Source: Tabrizicola sp.
Lineage (GTDB): Bacteria > Pseudomonadota > Alphaproteobacteria > Rhodobacterales > Rhodobacteraceae
Assembly (NCBI RefSeq): GCF_030373185.1
Contig: NZ_JAUCZH010000005.1
Location: 186,001-250,000 of the forward strand
DNA: 64,000 nt
Direction: 5' to 3'
Below are positions 53,141 to 62,343 of the stretch, piece by piece. The notes beneath the pieces are model-generated. The model did not search any database, was not told where the DNA came from, and worked only from the letters and a program-made list of their open reading frames with translations. A program made the translations under genes and the position numbers. Each line of letters opens with the position of its first letter. Position 1 is the stretch's first letter.

Positions 53141-53797
53141 TCAGCGGGTCGGACGGATGATGATCTCAACCCGGCGGTTCTGCGCCCGGCCTTGCGCCGT
53201 CAGGTTAGAGGCGATGGGCTGGTCCTCGCCGCGACCGAAGGCCGAAATCCGGCCGCTTGGCACGCCGCTGTCACGCAGGACGTTGGCCACCGAAACGGCG
53301 CGGCGCTGCGACAGATCCTGATTGTAGGCGGCCGAGCCGGTGTTGTCGGTATGGCCGATCACCTCGATCCGGCTGTTCGGGTATTTCAGCAGGTTGGAGG
53401 CCACAGCGCGGATATCCCGCGTCAGGTCCGGGCGCAGCGCTGCGCTGTCGACTGCAAACAGCAGGTCTTGCGGCATGTTCACGATCAGGTAGTCACCGGT
53501 GTTCGTGACCGAGATATCGGAGCTCAGGGAACCGCGCAGTTCAGCCGCTTGCCGGTCAAGGTCAGCACCGATAAGCGCGCCGGTGCCAGCACCAAGTGCG
53601 CCACCGATGATTGCGCCCTTCAGCCGGTCGCTGTCGGAAGAAACCGCCGCGCCCGCCACGGCACCCGTCAGGCCGCCGATGATCGCGCCAGACCGCTGCC
53701 GCGCGTTCGGATCGTCGGGATAGGCGTTCGGATCGACACAGGCCGACAGGGCCAGCGTGCTGGCAACTGCCAGAATTAGGGGGGTCTTCATCATCAT
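53141..53797 (-). CDS. OmpA-type lipoprotein with glycine-zipper domain
   Basis: 218 residues. A lipoprotein signal with lipobox LALSAC; then a Gly/Ala-rich zipper region (GAIIGGLTGAVAGAAVS...GAIIGGALGAGTGALIGA, about 35-78) and a C-terminal OmpA domain (VIGHTDNTGSAAYNQDLSQRRA; NRRVEIII). It resembles the YiaD/Pal-like family that links the outer membrane to peptidoglycan. Three ATG codons in a row open the frame, so the exact start is open to choice. Confidence 0.92.
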   Translation of the reverse strand: MMMKTPLILAVASTLALSACVDPNAYPDDPNARQRSGAIIGGLTGAVAGAAVSSDSDRLKGAIIGGALGAGTGALIGADLDRQAAELRGSLSSDISVTNTGDYLIVNMPQDLLFAVDSAALRPDLTRDIRAVASNLLKYPNSRIEVIGHTDNTGSAAYNQDLSQRRAVSVANVLRDSGVPSGRISAFGRGEDQPIASNLTAQGRAQNRRVEIIIRPTR

Positions 53798-53927
53798 TGC
53801 TCTCGCCTCGAAAAGGTCTGTCCCGTAGTCCGGGCTCTGCTGACTTTATATCAAGCCAGCGCGGAGGGTGACAGTCCCCGCGTCTTCGTCCGGTTCATGC
53901 GCGGGCTTCCGCCCATCACGACCTTGC

Positions 53928-54761
53928 CTATGACGCTTCGGTCCGCGCGGATTCCCAGGCCAGCATCGCCCGTTTGCGAGACAACCCCCAGTGATACCCG
54001 CCAAGCCCGCCATCCCGCCGCAGGGCGCGGTGACAGGGGATCAGAAAGCTGATCGGGTTGCGCCCCACCGCCGTGCCGACAGCCCGATGGGCCGAGGGGT
54101 GGCCGATGGCCCCGGCGATGTCGCCATAGGTCGTCACATGGCCGGACGGGATCGCAAGAAGCGCCTCCCAGACCTTGATCTGGAATGGCGCGCCGATCAG
54201 GTGAAGCGCCGTTGGAGCCGCGCCAAAAGCCGCCTCCACCATCGGGCGCAGCGGGTCTGCGGCCTCGATGAAGCGGGCCTTGGGCCAGCGGCTGATCATA
54301 TCGGCCATCGCCGCCGTATCGCCCGGGGTTTCGGCAAAGCCCATCCCGCAGATGCCGCGATCGGTTGCCATCACCAGCGCCGGGCCAAAGGGGCTGTCAA
54401 ACCAGCCCCAGCGGATCAGCAGACCTTCGCCGCCCCGCGCATAGTCGCCGGGGCTCATCGCCTCCCATGTCAGGAACAGATCATGCAGCCGCCCGGCACC
54501 TGACAACCGCAGCGCATGCGCGGCCCCAAGCATGGTATGGCGTTCAGCCAGCAGGGTCCGGGCATGGCCAAGCGTGAGGTATTGCTGATACCGCTTCGGG
54601 CTGACGCCAACCCATTGGCTGAACAGGCGTTGAAAATGGGCCGGGCTCATCCGCATCCGCGCGGCAAGGTCGTCCAGCGTCAGCGCGGGGCCGTGTTCGT
54701 CAATCACCTCCAGCGCGCGGGTGATCACCTGATAGTGGTAGGCGGGGGAAAGGTCAGTCAT
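53928..54761 (-). CDS. AraC-HTH plus methylated-DNA methyltransferase (Ada-like)
   Basis: 277 residues from the ATG at 54761 (AAGGAG upstream). An AraC-type DNA-binding domain (about 12-105: LTLDDLAARMRMSPAHFQRLFSQWVGVSPKRYQQYL) is joined to a methylguanine methyltransferase domain. The active-site Cys243 is in ISFLIPCHRAL. It resembles E. coli Ada but lacks the N-terminal zinc domain that repairs phosphotriesters. It may repair O6-methylguanine and regulate repair genes; regulation is inference. It is divergent from nth across 105 bases. Confidence 0.9.
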   Translation of the reverse strand: MTDLSPAYHYQVITRALEVIDEHGPALTLDDLAARMRMSPAHFQRLFSQWVGVSPKRYQQYLTLGHARTLLAERHTMLGAAHALRLSGAGRLHDLFLTWEAMSPGDYARGGEGLLIRWGWFDSPFGPALVMATDRGICGMGFAETPGDTAAMADMISRWPKARFIEAADPLRPMVEAAFGAAPTALHLIGAPFQIKVWEALLAIPSGHVTTYGDIAGAIGHPSAHRAVGTAVGRNPISFLIPCHRALRRDGGLGGYHWGLSRKRAMLAWESARTEAS

Positions 54762-54866
54762 GGCAGTCTCCTTGCCGCCACCATAGCCAGCCGCGCCCGC
54801 CCCCGCGACCCGGTTCCTGCGGATAGATGCGTTGCGCAACGCCGCCCGCGCTGGCAAGAAGGGCGC

Positions 54867-55511
54867 ATGGTCGCACAACTTTCCTACCCCAAGCTGAAAC
54901 AGATCTTCGCCCGCTTTGCCGAGGTCGAGCCTGAGCCCAAGGGCGAACTTGAACACCTCAATTCCTTTACCCTTCTGGTGGCGGTCGCCTTGTCGGCGCA
55001 GGCCACGGATGTGGGGGTGAACAAGGCGACGCGAAAGCTGTTCCAGATCGCCGACACGCCGGAAAAGATGCTGGCCTTGGGCGAAGAGGCGCTGATCGAC
55101 CATATCAAGACCATCGGCCTTTACCGCAACAAGGCCAAGAACGTGATCAAGCTGTCGCGCCTTCTGATCGACAATTTCGGCGGTGAGGTGCCAAGCTCCC
55201 GTGCTGCGCTGACCACCCTGCCGGGCGTCGGGCGCAAGACGGCGAATGTGGTGCTGTCGATGTGGTTTCACTACCCCGCGCAGGCGGTGGATACCCATAT
55301 CTTCCGGGTTGGCAACCGCACCGGCATCTGCCCCGGCAAGGATGAAATCACCGTCGAGCGTGCCATCGAAGATAATGTGCCGGTCGAATACCAGCAGCAC
55401 GCGCACCACTGGCTTATCCTGCATGGCCGGTATATCTGCACCGCGCGCAAACCAAAATGCGGCATTTGCCCGATCCGGGACTGGTGCCAATACCCGGAGA
55501 AGACTGCATGA
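54867..55511 (+). CDS. nth: Endonuclease III
   Basis: 214 residues from the ATG at 54867. The helix-hairpin-helix LPGVGRKTANVVL contains the catalytic Lys124, and Asp142 follows in AVDTHIFRV. The iron-sulfur cluster is C191-x6-C198-x2-C201-x5-C207. It is a DNA glycosylase and AP lyase for oxidised pyrimidines. The stop overlaps the start of the kinase gene by 3 bases. Confidence 0.96.
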   Translation: MVAQLSYPKLKQIFARFAEVEPEPKGELEHLNSFTLLVAVALSAQATDVGVNKATRKLFQIADTPEKMLALGEEALIDHIKTIGLYRNKAKNVIKLSRLLIDNFGGEVPSSRAALTTLPGVGRKTANVVLSMWFHYPAQAVDTHIFRVGNRTGICPGKDEITVERAIEDNVPVEYQQHAHHWLILHGRYICTARKPKCGICPIRDWCQYPEKTA

Positions 55512-56491
55512 AATCCTATCAGGTCGTGGGCATCGGCAATGCCATCGTCGACGTGTTTTCCACCGCGGACGACAGCTTTCTTGACCTGATGGGTATCCAG
55601 AAGGGCATCATGCAACTGGTCGAACGCGAACGGGGCGAACTCCTTTACGGCGCGATGACCAACCGCCAGCAGGCGCCGGGCGGATCGGTTGCCAACACCC
55701 TTGCAGGCCTTGGCAACCTTGGCCTGACCACAGGTTTCATCGGCCGCGTGCATGATGACGCGCTTGGCCGCTTTTACGCCCGCACCATGGCAGACGAGGG
55801 GACAGATTTCGTCAACCCTCCGGTGCCGGGTGGCGAACTGCCCACCTCACGCTCGATGATCTTCGTTTCACCGGATGGTGAGAGGTCGATGAACACCTAC
55901 CTTGGCATTTCGTCTGAACTTGGCCCCGATGACGTGTCAGACGCCGTGGCGGGCAAGGCTGAGATCCTGTTCCTCGAAGGCTATCTATATGACAAGCCGA
56001 AGGGCAAGCAGGCCTTCGAACGCGCGGTGGATCTGTGCCATGCCGCAGGCGGCAAGGCTGGCATCGCGCTGTCCGATCCGTTCTGCGTTGACCGGCACCG
56101 CGACGATTTCCGCCGACTGGTCAGAAGCCTCGACTACGTCATAGGGAATGAACACGAATGGGCCTCGCTTTATCAGACCGACCTTTCCGCCGCGCTGGAA
56201 CAGGCCGCAGCCGATGCAGGGCTTGTCGTCTGCACCCGGTCAGGCCATGACGTGATCGTCATGCGCGGGGATGAACAGGCCATTGTCCCCGTCACCCGCG
56301 TTGTGCCGGTTGATGCCACCGGAGCAGGGGATCAGTTCGCCGCCGGGTTCCTCTACGGGCTTGCAACGGGACAGTCGCTGGCCACCTCTGGCCGCATGGG
56401 CTGTGTCGCCGCCGCCGAGGTGATCAGCCATTTCGGCGCAAGGCCCGAAACCGACCTGAAAGCCCTGTTCCGCAAGGAAGGGCTGATTTAG
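55508..56491 (+). CDS. PfkB-family kinase (adenosine kinase-like)
   Basis: 327 residues from the ATG at 55508. PfkB motif 1 is APGGSVANTLAGLGNLG and motif 2 (phosphate-binding, catalytic Asp) is VDATGAGDQFAAGFLYG. The N-terminal VVGIGNAIVDV and the mid-sequence EGYLYD match the adenosine kinase/sugar kinase branch common in Rhodobacterales. The substrate is most likely adenosine, but ribokinase-type sugars are possible. Confidence 0.88.
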   Translation: MKSYQVVGIGNAIVDVFSTADDSFLDLMGIQKGIMQLVERERGELLYGAMTNRQQAPGGSVANTLAGLGNLGLTTGFIGRVHDDALGRFYARTMADEGTDFVNPPVPGGELPTSRSMIFVSPDGERSMNTYLGISSELGPDDVSDAVAGKAEILFLEGYLYDKPKGKQAFERAVDLCHAAGGKAGIALSDPFCVDRHRDDFRRLVRSLDYVIGNEHEWASLYQTDLSAALEQAAADAGLVVCTRSGHDVIVMRGDEQAIVPVTRVVPVDATGAGDQFAAGFLYGLATGQSLATSGRMGCVAAAEVISHFGARPETDLKALFRKEGLI

Positions 56492-56504
56492 CGCGGCCCG
56501 GGCC

Positions 56505-56975
56505 TCAGACCCGGTGATATGGCGATCTGGCAAGGATCGTGGCGGCGCGGTAAAGCTGCTCGGCCAGCATCACCCGCACCAGCATATGCGGCCAGACCAT
56601 CCGCCCGAAGCTGAGCTGAAGATCGGCCCGCGCCCGCAAGGCAGGGTCAACCCCATCGGCGCCACCGATCACGAAGGCCGCGTCCTGCCGCCCGGCATCA
56701 CGCCATGCGGCAAGCTCGGCGGCGAAGTCGGGGCTGGACAGAAGTCTGCCCCGTTCATCCAGTACACAAAGCGCCGCGCCGTCAGGAATGACCTTCCCCA
56801 GCAACAATGCCTCGGCCTTCATCCCGCAGCCGCGCTTGTCTTCGACTTCAAGTTCAGTTGTCGGGCCAAGGCCAAGTGGCCGCCCGGTCCGGTCAAGCCG
56901 TTGCAGGTAATCATCCACCAAAGCGCGCTCTGGCCCAGCCCGCAGGCGGCCAACGGCGCAAAGGTGCAGCCGCAT
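56505..56975 (-). CDS. rlmH: 23S rRNA (pseudouridine1915-N3)-methyltransferase RlmH
   Basis: 156 residues from the ATG at 56975. SPOUT-fold motifs ALCVLDERGRLLSSPDFA and FVIGGADGVDPALRARADLQLSFG, and MVWPHMLVRVMLAEQLYRAATI are the RlmH signature. It methylates pseudouridine 1915 in helix 69 of 23S rRNA. The ATG overlaps the rsfS stop by one base (TGATG), a linkage conserved widely. Confidence 0.95.
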   Translation of the reverse strand: MRLHLCAVGRLRAGPERALVDDYLQRLDRTGRPLGLGPTTELEVEDKRGCGMKAEALLLGKVIPDGAALCVLDERGRLLSSPDFAAELAAWRDAGRQDAAFVIGGADGVDPALRARADLQLSFGRMVWPHMLVRVMLAEQLYRAATILARSPYHRV

Positions 56976-57436
56976 CAGTCCTGATCGGCTGGGGCCGCAG
57001 CCCCCGAAGTGGCCCCGCCCGGAAGCCACATCTTTTCAAGCTGATAAAACTCGCGCACTTCCGGGCGGAAGACATGAACGATCACATCGCCCGCGTCGAT
57101 CAGCACCCAGTCGCCGGTTTCCTTGCCTTCCATGCGGACGGAAATCCGCATGTCCTGCTTCAGACGATCGGCCAGTTTTTCCGAAATGGAAGCCACCTGC
57201 CGCGAAGACCGGCCGGAACAGATGACCATGTAATCGGCCACGTCAGACCGTCCGCGCAGGTCGATCTGCACGATGTCCTCGGCCTTGTCATCGTCGACGG
57301 ACTTCAACACCAGCGCCAGAAGGGCATCGGAACTTTGGGCATCCGCGCCAGATGCGGCGACATCAACGGGTTTCGGACGCGGGCCGACCGGCAGGCCAGT
57401 GGCGGGATCAGAATGCGACAGGTCAGAATGCGACAG
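56975..57436 (-). CDS. rsfS: Ribosomal silencing factor, probably CTG start
   Basis: 153 residues if the CTG at 57436 is used. The core (about 45-140: LVLKSVDDDKAEDIVQIDLRGRSDVADYMVICSGRSSRQVASI) is the RsfS/Iojap family, which binds L14 and blocks subunit joining when cells are starved. Earlier in-frame starts (TTG at 57523 and TTG at 57451) have no ribosome site; the CTG has GGAGG 8 bases upstream. A 15-bp tandem repeat encodes the LSHSD LSHSD N-terminus. Start is thus tentative. Confidence 0.85.
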   Translation of the reverse strand: MSHSDLSHSDPATGLPVGPRPKPVDVAASGADAQSSDALLALVLKSVDDDKAEDIVQIDLRGRSDVADYMVICSGRSSRQVASISEKLADRLKQDMRISVRMEGKETGDWVLIDAGDVIVHVFRPEVREFYQLEKMWLPGGATSGAAAPADQD

Positions 57437-57437
57437 G
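57408..57437. repeat. 15-bp perfect tandem repeat at the 5' end of rsfS
   Basis: TCAGAATGCGACAGG occurs twice, head to tail. On the minus strand it includes the probable CTG start and encodes two LSHSD units. Confidence 0.85.
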
Positions 57438-58010
57438 ACGGTGTCCTCCAACGAAGACGCGGACGAGAAAGCCCCCGCGCCGGGCTTGCGACCAAGACTA
57501 GCACCCGAGCCGGGCAATCTCAACCGAAGGCGCGGCCATAAGCCGTATCACGCGGTGGCGCAAGGCAGGATTGATATTGCACAGGCGCGCATGCGCGCGC
57601 GGCTGCAAGTCTTCTTCTCGGCTCTGGCGCAAGCGCCAACCGCCTCGGCGTCGCCTCCGGCGGGAGTATTTGCTGAAAAGGGCAGTTGCATTTGCGCTTT
57701 TGACAAATACTCCGGGGAGCTCGAGGGGCTGGCCCCTCGTCTGCGGAGAGGAAAGGCCTGCGCCTTTGGCGCGCACTTGCTGACCCTGTGGCCTTGCCTG
57801 CTGTCATCCTCAGGGTCTGTGCTTGATTGCCAGACGGGAAACGCGTATTTCCCCTTGCATGATGCGCTTTTTCGACATGGCCGACCATGACCGCCTGCCT
57901 TGGCGGTTCACCGCGCTCAATCGGTCTGTTCTGGCGCGACTTGCCTGACGCCGCACGGTTTTCGCGTCTTTCGCCCCCCTTTCCCTTTTGCCAATCCGAA
58001 GAGATGAGCC
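57437..58010. other. 574-bp divergent interval with hairpins and GAGTATTT inverted repeat
   Basis: No credible gene. From the rsfS side: TGGCGC-AA-GCGCCA hairpin near 57624-57637; GGAGTATTTG (57663-57672) and CAAATACTCC (57704-57713), a perfect 10-bp inverted repeat with 31 bases between; CGAGGGG-CTGG-CCCCTCG (57722-57739). The promoters of rsfS and leuC must lie here. Other small frames show no family match. Confidence 0.6.
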
Positions 58011-59429
58011 ATGACCGCTCCGCGCACGCTTTATGACAAGATCTGGGACGATCACGTTGTCCACCAGTCCGAAGACGGCACCTGCCTGCTTTATATTGAC
58101 CGCCACCTTGTGCATGAGGTGACCAGCCCGCAGGCCTTTGAGGGGCTTCGCATGACGGGTCGCACGGTGCGTGCGCCGGAAAAGACCATTGCGGTGCCGG
58201 ATCACAACGTGCCGACCACGCCGGGCCGGGACAAGCACATCGACAACGAGGAATCGCGGATTCAGGTCGATGCGCTGGACAAGAACGCCAAGGATTTCGG
58301 GATCAACTATTACCCCGTGTCGGACATCCGGCAGGGCATTGTCCACATCGTCGGGCCGGAACAGGGCTGGACCCTGCCGGGAATGACCGTGGTCTGCGGT
58401 GATTCGCATACGGCCACCCATGGTGCCTTCGGCTCGCTTGCACATGGGATCGGCACGTCCGAGGTAGAGCATGTTCTGGCCACCCAGACGCTGATCCAGA
58501 AGAAGTCGAAGAACATGAAGGTCGAGATCACGGGCAGTCTGCGCCCCGGTGTCACGGCCAAGGACATCACGCTGTCGGTCATTGGTGAGACCGGCACGGC
58601 GGGCGGCACCGGCTATGTCATCGAGTATTGCGGGCAGGCGATCCGCGAGCTTTCGATGGAAGGCCGGATGACCGTCTGCAACATGGCAATCGAAGGCGGC
58701 GCGCGTGCGGGCCTGATTGCGCCGGATGAAAAGACCTTTGCCTATGTCATGGGGCGCCCCCACGCCCCGAAAGGCGCGAAATGGGAGGCCGCACTGGCCT
58801 ATTGGAAGACGCTTTACACCGATGAAGGCGCGCATTTCGACAAGGTGGTGACGATCAAGGGCGAAGATATCGCCCCCGTCGTGACATGGGGAACATCGCC
58901 TGAAGACGTGCTGCCGATTACCGGCACCGTTCCAGCCGCCAGCGATTTCACTGGTGGCAAGGTCGAAGCCGCGCAGCGCAGCCTTGACTACATGGGTCTG
59001 ACTCCGGGCATGAAGCTGACCGATATCAAGATCGACACGGTCTTCATCGGGTCTTGCACCAATGGCCGGATCGAAGACCTTCGGGCCGCTGCGGCGATCC
59101 TGAAGGGCAAGAAGATCAAGGACGGTCTGCGGGCCATGGTCGTTCCCGGCTCGGGTCTGGTGCGGGCGCAGGCCGAGGAAGAGGGGCTGGCGCAGATCTT
59201 CATCGATGCAGGCTTCGAATGGCGCCTTGCAGGGTGTTCGATGTGTCTGGCGATGAACCCCGACCAGCTTTCCCCGGGCGAGCGCTGTGCCGCGACCTCG
59301 AACCGCAACTTCGAGGGCCGTCAGGGCCGGGGTGGGCGCACCCACCTCTTGTCCCCGGCGATGGCGGCGGCGGCGGCGATCACCGGGCATCTGACGGATG
59401 TGCGGGAGATGATGGGCGAGACGGTCTGA
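58011..59429 (+). CDS. leuC: 3-isopropylmalate dehydratase large subunit
   Basis: 472 residues. The aconitase fold motifs are [52 protein letters not shown] and [10 protein letters not shown], which hold the three 4Fe-4S Cys ligands. It isomerises 2- to 3-isopropylmalate with LeuD in leucine synthesis. It is separated from leuD by the HupE/UreJ and DUF4198 pair. Confidence 0.97.
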   Translation: MTAPRTLYDKIWDDHVVHQSEDGTCLLYIDRHLVHEVTSPQAFEGLRMTGRTVRAPEKTIAVPDHNVPTTPGRDKHIDNEESRIQVDALDKNAKDFGINYYPVSDIRQGIVHIVGPEQGWTLPGMTVVCGDSHTATHGAFGSLAHGIGTSEVEHVLATQTLIQKKSKNMKVEITGSLRPGVTAKDITLSVIGETGTAGGTGYVIEYCGQAIRELSMEGRMTVCNMAIEGGARAGLIAPDEKTFAYVMGRPHAPKGAKWEAALAYWKTLYTDEGAHFDKVVTIKGEDIAPVVTWGTSPEDVLPITGTVPAASDFTGGKVEAAQRSLDYMGLTPGMKLTDIKIDTVFIGSCTNGRIEDLRAAAAILKGKKIKDGLRAMVVPGSGLVRAQAEEEGLAQIFIDAGFEWRLAGCSMCLAMNPDQLSPGERCAATSNRNFEGRQGRGGRTHLLSPAMAAAAAITGHLTDVREMMGETV

Positions 59430-59452
59430 TCCTTCTGGCCTGATCCGTTCAG

Positions 59453-59476
59453 CGGGCCGGGGGCAACCCCGGCCCG
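59453..59476. terminator. Bidirectional hairpin between leuC and hupE-like gene
   Basis: Perfect 10-bp stem CGGGCCGGGG / CCCCGGCCCG with a GCAA loop in the 66-bp gap between two convergent genes. Short T content only, so moderate. Confidence 0.65.
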
Positions 59477-59495
59477 ATTGCATTCTGGACTACGC

Positions 59496-60650
59496 CTACA
59501 GAAAGACCCGCTCGAACGTCCACCAGGCGCCGATACCGGCGATCAGGCATGAGGCGGGGATGGCGATGGCCGACCGATACCAGCCTTGCCGCCCGAACGG
59601 CAGCGCAAGCAGCAGGAACGCAAGGCCGATAACCGCCAGTTGCCCCAGTTCGACACCGATGTTGAACCCGATCAGGCTGATGGCAAAGCGCCCTTCCGGC
59701 AGGCCCACATCGCTTAGCACCGATGCGAAGCCAAGGCCGTGCAACAGGCCAAAGCCGAACACAACGGCGATGCGGATTGGCCCGATCCTGTTGGCCCCGC
59801 CCCCTGACCCAAAGATGTTTTCCACTGCGACATAAACGATAGAGGCCGCGATCAGCGGCTCAACGATGCTGGCGGGAATCGTCACGATTTGCAGGCTGGC
59901 CAACGCAAGGGTGATGGTATGGGCCAGCGTGAATGCCGTCACCTGACCCAAGAGCGGCCACATCCGCAGGGAAAAGAAGAACAGGCCAAGGACAAACAGG
60001 ATATGGTCAAGGCCCTTTGGGATGATGTGTTCAAAGCCCGACACGATGAACCGCGCAAAGACCGGCAGCACGCCTTCGGTGGCGTAGCCCTCCCGTGGGA
60101 GGGCGATGCTGAGCGTTCCGCCCGCAAGGATGGCGGTATAGGCATCCGCACCGCCGCCCATCTGGCGCACCACGACGGACCCGAAGCTGGGATCCCAACC
60201 GATCTGCACCGGCGTGCCATCGGCGGGCAGGGTGGCGGTGATCGCAAGCTCACTGTCGCGCGGCAGGCTGATGTCACCGACTTCCGGCACGGTCACCGAG
60301 GCTATTTGCGGGTCCAGCCGGGTATCGTCCGCCAGAAGCGTGATCCGTGCGGCGATCCCCGGCCAGGCGCGGCGCAAGGCGGCCTCCAGTGCGGCGGGGT
60401 CTTCGGCACGCAGGGCATCGTAGCGGTCAGAGAGCGGGGAAAGATTGGTATCCTCAAGGCCCGCAAGGTCCATCCCCGCGATCAGCGGCTCCAGGGGCGC
60501 GCGCAGGATGATCTCGACCGTTTCGGGGCCGACGGTCACATCGGTGATGGCCGGGCGCACCTCATGCGCGGCGGCGGGCAGGGTCATACCCATTGACAGC
60601 AGGGCGCAAAGGGCCAGCTTGCGAAGGGACAAGAAAACGAAGGTCGGCAT
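59496..60650 (-). CDS. HupE/UreJ-family membrane protein
   Basis: 384 residues from the ATG at 60650. The signal peptide (LALCALLSMGMTLPAAAHE) leads to an extracytoplasmic domain of ~190 residues, then five to six membrane helices starting at FIVSGFEHIIPKGLDHILFVLGLFFF, the hallmark of the HupE/UreJ_2 group. HupE/UreJ proteins are secondary nickel or cobalt carriers. The mature protein begins with His-Glu, a likely metal-contact site. It is divergent from the DUF4198 gene and their start codons overlap. The transported metal is not predictable. Confidence 0.85.
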   Translation of the reverse strand: MPTFVFLSLRKLALCALLSMGMTLPAAAHEVRPAITDVTVGPETVEIILRAPLEPLIAGMDLAGLEDTNLSPLSDRYDALRAEDPAALEAALRRAWPGIAARITLLADDTRLDPQIASVTVPEVGDISLPRDSELAITATLPADGTPVQIGWDPSFGSVVVRQMGGGADAYTAILAGGTLSIALPREGYATEGVLPVFARFIVSGFEHIIPKGLDHILFVLGLFFFSLRMWPLLGQVTAFTLAHTITLALASLQIVTIPASIVEPLIAASIVYVAVENIFGSGGGANRIGPIRIAVVFGFGLLHGLGFASVLSDVGLPEGRFAISLIGFNIGVELGQLAVIGLAFLLLALPFGRQGWYRSAIAIPASCLIAGIGAWWTFERVFL

Positions 60651-61473
60651 GATGAAACTTCCGGTAATTCTGGCGGCGCTTTTCATGGCACTTAGCACGA
60701 CAGGGGCGAAGGCGCATGAATTCTGGCTGTCGCCGGAGGATTACACCCTTGCTCCCGAAGATGTGATGCAGGTGCGGCTGCGGATCGGGTCCGAGATGAA
60801 GGGGCTTGTCATGTCCTATCTGCCGCAGGACATCGCCCGGTTCGAGGTGGTGCAGGGTGATGCGGTGCGCCCGGTCGAAGGCCGGATGGGTGACAATCCG
60901 GCATTGGTGATGGACGCCGGGGCGGACGGGCTGGCGGTTGTGGTGCATGAGACGACGGACGCGCGGTTGACCTATGATGACTTCGGGGTGTTTCAGCGCT
61001 TTGTCGAACACAAGGACGCCCGTTCTGCCTTGGCCGATCATGCGGCGCGCAGCCTGCCTGAAACTGGGTTCAAGGAAACCTACCGTCGCCATGCCAAAAG
61101 CCTGATCGCGGTCGGGTCGGGTGCGGGGGCGGACCGGGCGATGGGCCTGAAGATCGAGATCGTGGCCCTTGCCAACCCCTATACCGACGATCTGACCGGC
61201 GGGATGCCGCTTCTGGTGCTGCTTGATGGCACCCCGCGGCCCGATGCTCAGCTTGAACTGTTTCAGGCCGCGCCGGATGGGACAGTGACCATTACCCTGC
61301 ACCGCACCGACGCGGATGGCCGGGTGGTGGTGCCTGTGCTGCCGGGCATGGAGTATCTGGCAGACAGTGTTGATCTGCGGGCCTTGCCGAATGACGATGC
61401 GGCCGTGGGGCCGGTCTGGCATTCCGACTGGGCCTCGTTGACCTTTCGGACGCCCGACGTTTCCAACCCCTGA
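60649..61473 (+). CDS. DUF4198-family periplasmic protein
   Basis: 274 residues (273 if the second ATG at 60652 is used). A signal peptide ([20 protein letters not shown]) leads to a mature protein starting with HEFWL, followed by an all-beta domain typical of DUF4198. Some members of this family accompany nickel/cobalt transporters and may deliver the metal. The gene starts on the opposite strand of the HupE/UreJ start, so the two cannot have a separate intergenic promoter. Confidence 0.82.
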   Translation: MMKLPVILAALFMALSTTGAKAHEFWLSPEDYTLAPEDVMQVRLRIGSEMKGLVMSYLPQDIARFEVVQGDAVRPVEGRMGDNPALVMDAGADGLAVVVHETTDARLTYDDFGVFQRFVEHKDARSALADHAARSLPETGFKETYRRHAKSLIAVGSGAGADRAMGLKIEIVALANPYTDDLTGGMPLLVLLDGTPRPDAQLELFQAAPDGTVTITLHRTDADGRVVVPVLPGMEYLADSVDLRALPNDDAAVGPVWHSDWASLTFRTPDVSNP

Positions 61474-61532
61474 CGGATGGTTGCCCCTGCGGCGGGGATG
61501 GATTATTCCACCCCCAAAGACAGGAGACCCAG

Positions 61533-62138
61533 ATGGACCCCTTCACCACCCTGACCGGCATCGCGGCCCCCATGCCGCTGGTCAATATCGACACCGACAT
61601 GATCATCCCCAAGCAGTTCCTGAAGACCATTGCCCGCACCGGTCTTGGCAAGAACCTGTTCGACGAGATGCGCTATACGCAGGACGGCAAGGAGATCCCC
61701 GATTTCGTGCTGAACCAGCCGGCCTATCGCAAGGCCGAGATCATCATCGCCGGTGACAACTTCGGTTGCGGCTCCAGCCGGGAACATGCCCCTTGGGCGT
61801 TGCTGGATTTCGGCATCCGCTGCGTGATCTCGACCAGCTTTGCCGACATCTTCTTCAGCAACTGTTTCAAGAACGGCATCCTGCCAGTGGTTCTGCCGCC
61901 CGAAGCTGTGGCGCATCTGATGGATGACGCGCGCAAAGGCGAAAACGCCCGCATCACCGTGGACCTTGAAAGCCAGACCGTCACCGCTTCCGATGGCACC
62001 AGGTTTGCCTTCGAGGTCGACGCCTTCAAGAAGCATTGCCTGCTGAACGGTCTGGATGACATCGGCCTGACGTTGGAAAAGGTGGCCTCGATCGACGCCT
62101 ATGAGACAAAGACCGCCGCGACCCGCCCCTGGGCCTGA
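61533..62138 (+). CDS. leuD: 3-isopropylmalate dehydratase small subunit
   Basis: 201 residues. [39 protein letters not shown] and [39 protein letters not shown] are the LeuD swivelling-domain signatures. It pairs with LeuC. AGGAGAC precedes the ATG. A hairpin follows the stop. Confidence 0.97.
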   Translation: MDPFTTLTGIAAPMPLVNIDTDMIIPKQFLKTIARTGLGKNLFDEMRYTQDGKEIPDFVLNQPAYRKAEIIIAGDNFGCGSSREHAPWALLDFGIRCVISTSFADIFFSNCFKNGILPVVLPPEAVAHLMDDARKGENARITVDLESQTVTASDGTRFAFEVDAFKKHCLLNGLDDIGLTLEKVASIDAYETKTAATRPWA

Positions 62139-62145
62139 CGGGTTG

Positions 62146-62178
62146 TCCCGCGCAGTCGGCCTGCCGGCATGCGCGGGA
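62146..62178 (+). terminator. Hairpin after leuD
   Basis: Perfect 9-bp stem TCCCGCGCA / TGCGCGGGA with a 15-base loop beginning 8 bases after the leuD stop. No T-run follows. Confidence 0.45.
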
Positions 62179-62343
62179 ATCCGCACAACCATGCGGCGAT
62201 TGCGCTGCTTTCTGCTCAACGCCATCTGATCCCCACAGACTGACCCTGAAATGGCCACAAAGCCTCGGCTTTATGGGTATAGAGACGCAGACGACCAATG
62301 CGGCAGGGCGGATTTGGGCAGGATTGAGGCAATTCGTAGCAAC

